Source of the DNA: a virus | DNA: 38,002 nt | Virus record (IMG/VR): IMGVR_UViG_3300046516_000889 | Coordinates: 1 to 38,002 of that record | Direction: 5' to 3' (one strand) | In this document: one piece after another, positions 37,512 to 38,002 of the stretch | How positions within the stretch are numbered: position 1 is the first letter of the stretch | Layout of the letters: every line of letters begins with the position of its first letter | The notes under the pieces: model-generated | Databases searched by the model: none | What the model saw: only the letters and a program-made list of their open reading frames with translations | Told to the model about the DNA's origin: nothing | Position numbers and translations under genes: made by a program

Positions 37512-37735
37512 GACTGCACCGCCGCGCGATAGGCTGCGCTGAACATGCCAACCGAGTACGCCAGGCTACGAACCGCCCACATGCGCGCAGCGTCGAAGTC
37601 GCCACGATTGAGCGCTTCGCGCGCGTCACACAGGCAGCAATGAGCAGATGAGACCATCGCGCCTTTTCCAAGGTGCGATCGGGCAAGTTTGATGACATCG
37701 ATTGTACCGAGCGGCTTTTTCATGGTGGCGTCCAT
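37508..37735 (-). CDS. first gene of the small-gene operon
   Basis: A 75-residue protein if begun at ATG 37735; an ATG at 37723 (71 residues) has GGACGCCACC ahead and an ATG at 37753 none. The helix GTIDVIKLARSHLGKGAM is followed by HCCLCDAREALNRGDFDAARMWAVRSLAY. The HCCLC cluster may bind metal. Ends with ATGA into the next gene. Confidence 0.6.
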   Translation of the reverse strand: MDATMKKPLGTIDVIKLARSHLGKGAMVSSAHCCLCDAREALNRGDFDAARMWAVRSLAYSVGMFSAAYRAAVQS

Positions 37736-37755
37736 TGAGAAAGTATGCCTCATCT

Positions 37756-37780
37756 GCGATTTAAGTGCACCTTAAATCGC
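37756..37780. promoter_or_regulatory. 25-bp palindrome upstream of the small-gene operon
   Basis: GCGATTTAAG (37756-37765) is the exact inverse of CTTAAATCGC (37771-37780) around TGCAC. It lies between the TATAAT at 37825 and the first gene, so it would be in the 5' leader. Ten-base perfect arms suit a dimeric repressor; as RNA it would fold into a hairpin before the first start. Confidence 0.75.
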
Positions 37781-37824
37781 CTAGCTACGCACGATTTTTC
37801 GGACAGGTGTTCAGTGGTGTAGAG

Positions 37825-37830
37825 ATTATA
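37825..37830 (-). promoter_or_regulatory. TATAAT -10 element of the small-gene operon
   Basis: A perfect TATAAT on the minus strand (37830-37825); -35 at 17 bases is CTGCAA (37853-37848), a poor match. Transcription would start near 37818 and give a leader of about 80 bases holding the palindrome. Likely an early or regulated promoter. Confidence 0.5.
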
Positions 37831-37881
37831 GTGTCTGAATCTACGGCTTGCAGTGGTCGGCAAGTCTGGCATACAGCGATG

Positions 37882-38002
37882 ATGAGCAAGAAACGCCTTC
37901 GCCGCATCATCAGCAAGTGGAAGCATACCAACGATTACGATCCGAAGCGCAATCGCTTCGCGCCGCGCGGCAACTCAGACCCAACTAGCATGGAGTCGCG
38001 GT
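37882..38002 (+). CDS. partial rightward gene at the window edge
   Basis: An open frame from ATG 37882 (or the ATG at 37879 in the same frame) that runs off the right edge, 40 codons seen. The N-terminus is very basic (SKKRLRRIISKWKHT) followed by NDYDPKRNRFAPRGN. It is divergent from the small-gene operon and could be nucleic-acid binding. No stop is seen; product unknown. Confidence 0.5.
   Translation, partial: MSKKRLRRIISKWKHTNDYDPKRNRFAPRGNSDPTSMESR

Noticed and set aside
1-38002. CRISPR array, tRNA or rRNA gene, integrase, transposase
   Set aside because: I saw no regular direct repeats with spacers, no cloverleaf-like sequence and no recombinase motifs, although tRNAs could be missed by eye.

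Overview
This window is the genome, or most of the genome, of a tailed phage with a Mu-type contractile tail (myovirus morphology) from a GC-rich Gram-negative host. Coding density is near total. Most genes are joined by 4-base start/stop overlaps (ATGA, GTGA, TTGA), and almost every start I chose is fixed by such an overlap or by a visible Shine-Dalgarno site. I see no integrase, transposase, rRNA, tRNA or CRISPR array. The structural genes follow the Mu order, but no Mu transposition gene is visible. Replication instead looks self-encoded, through a Prim-Pol, a DUF927-type ATPase and an SF2 helicase. The host cannot be named from the sequence. A lipoprotein-plus-membrane spanin candidate argues for an outer membrane.

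Layout, left to right. (1) 77-6260, leftward: a small HTH protein, two small proteins, a conserved phage protein broken by an 11-G tract, then helicase, Prim-Pol and DUF927 ATPase. (2) 6321-9548, rightward from a 60-bp divergent control region: coiled-coil protein, PD-(D/E)XK exonuclease, small Cys-rich protein and Sak4-like ATPase, a recombination module. (3) 30664-9549, leftward: the packaging, head and tail operon. It runs from a hypothetical protein (possible small terminase subunit), VRR-NUC nuclease, DUF3310 protein and TerL through portal, protease with nested scaffold, capsid cement, major capsid protein, head completion, sheath, tube, frameshifted tail chaperone, tape measure, hub/spike, gp25, gpJ and gpI to three fibre or spike genes. 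One small rightward gene sits between terL and portal. (4) 30665-31180: a 516-bp divergent non-coding region holding nine copies of GGGGAC/GTCCCC and a long inverted repeat. It is the best candidate for a late control, packaging or origin site. (5) 31181-34565, rightward: the lysis operon, with holin-like membrane proteins, a candidate unimolecular spanin (u-spanin), small proteins and an M15-like endolysin. (6) 37735-34734, leftward: twelve tiny coupled genes, many with CxxC zinc-binding motifs, plus a 28-residue membrane peptide, behind a TATAAT promoter and a 25-bp palindrome. (7) A partial rightward gene runs off the right edge.

The first 76 bases are an exact inverted copy of part of the VRR-NUC gene. 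This probably marks an assembly or amplification artefact at the left end. The points most worth following up are the GGGGAC cluster with its neighbouring inverted repeat, the G-tract frameshift, the u-spanin candidate, the capsid-cement protein carrying tail-fibre-like sequence, the tail spike with a signal peptide, and stop codons embedded in inverted repeats.
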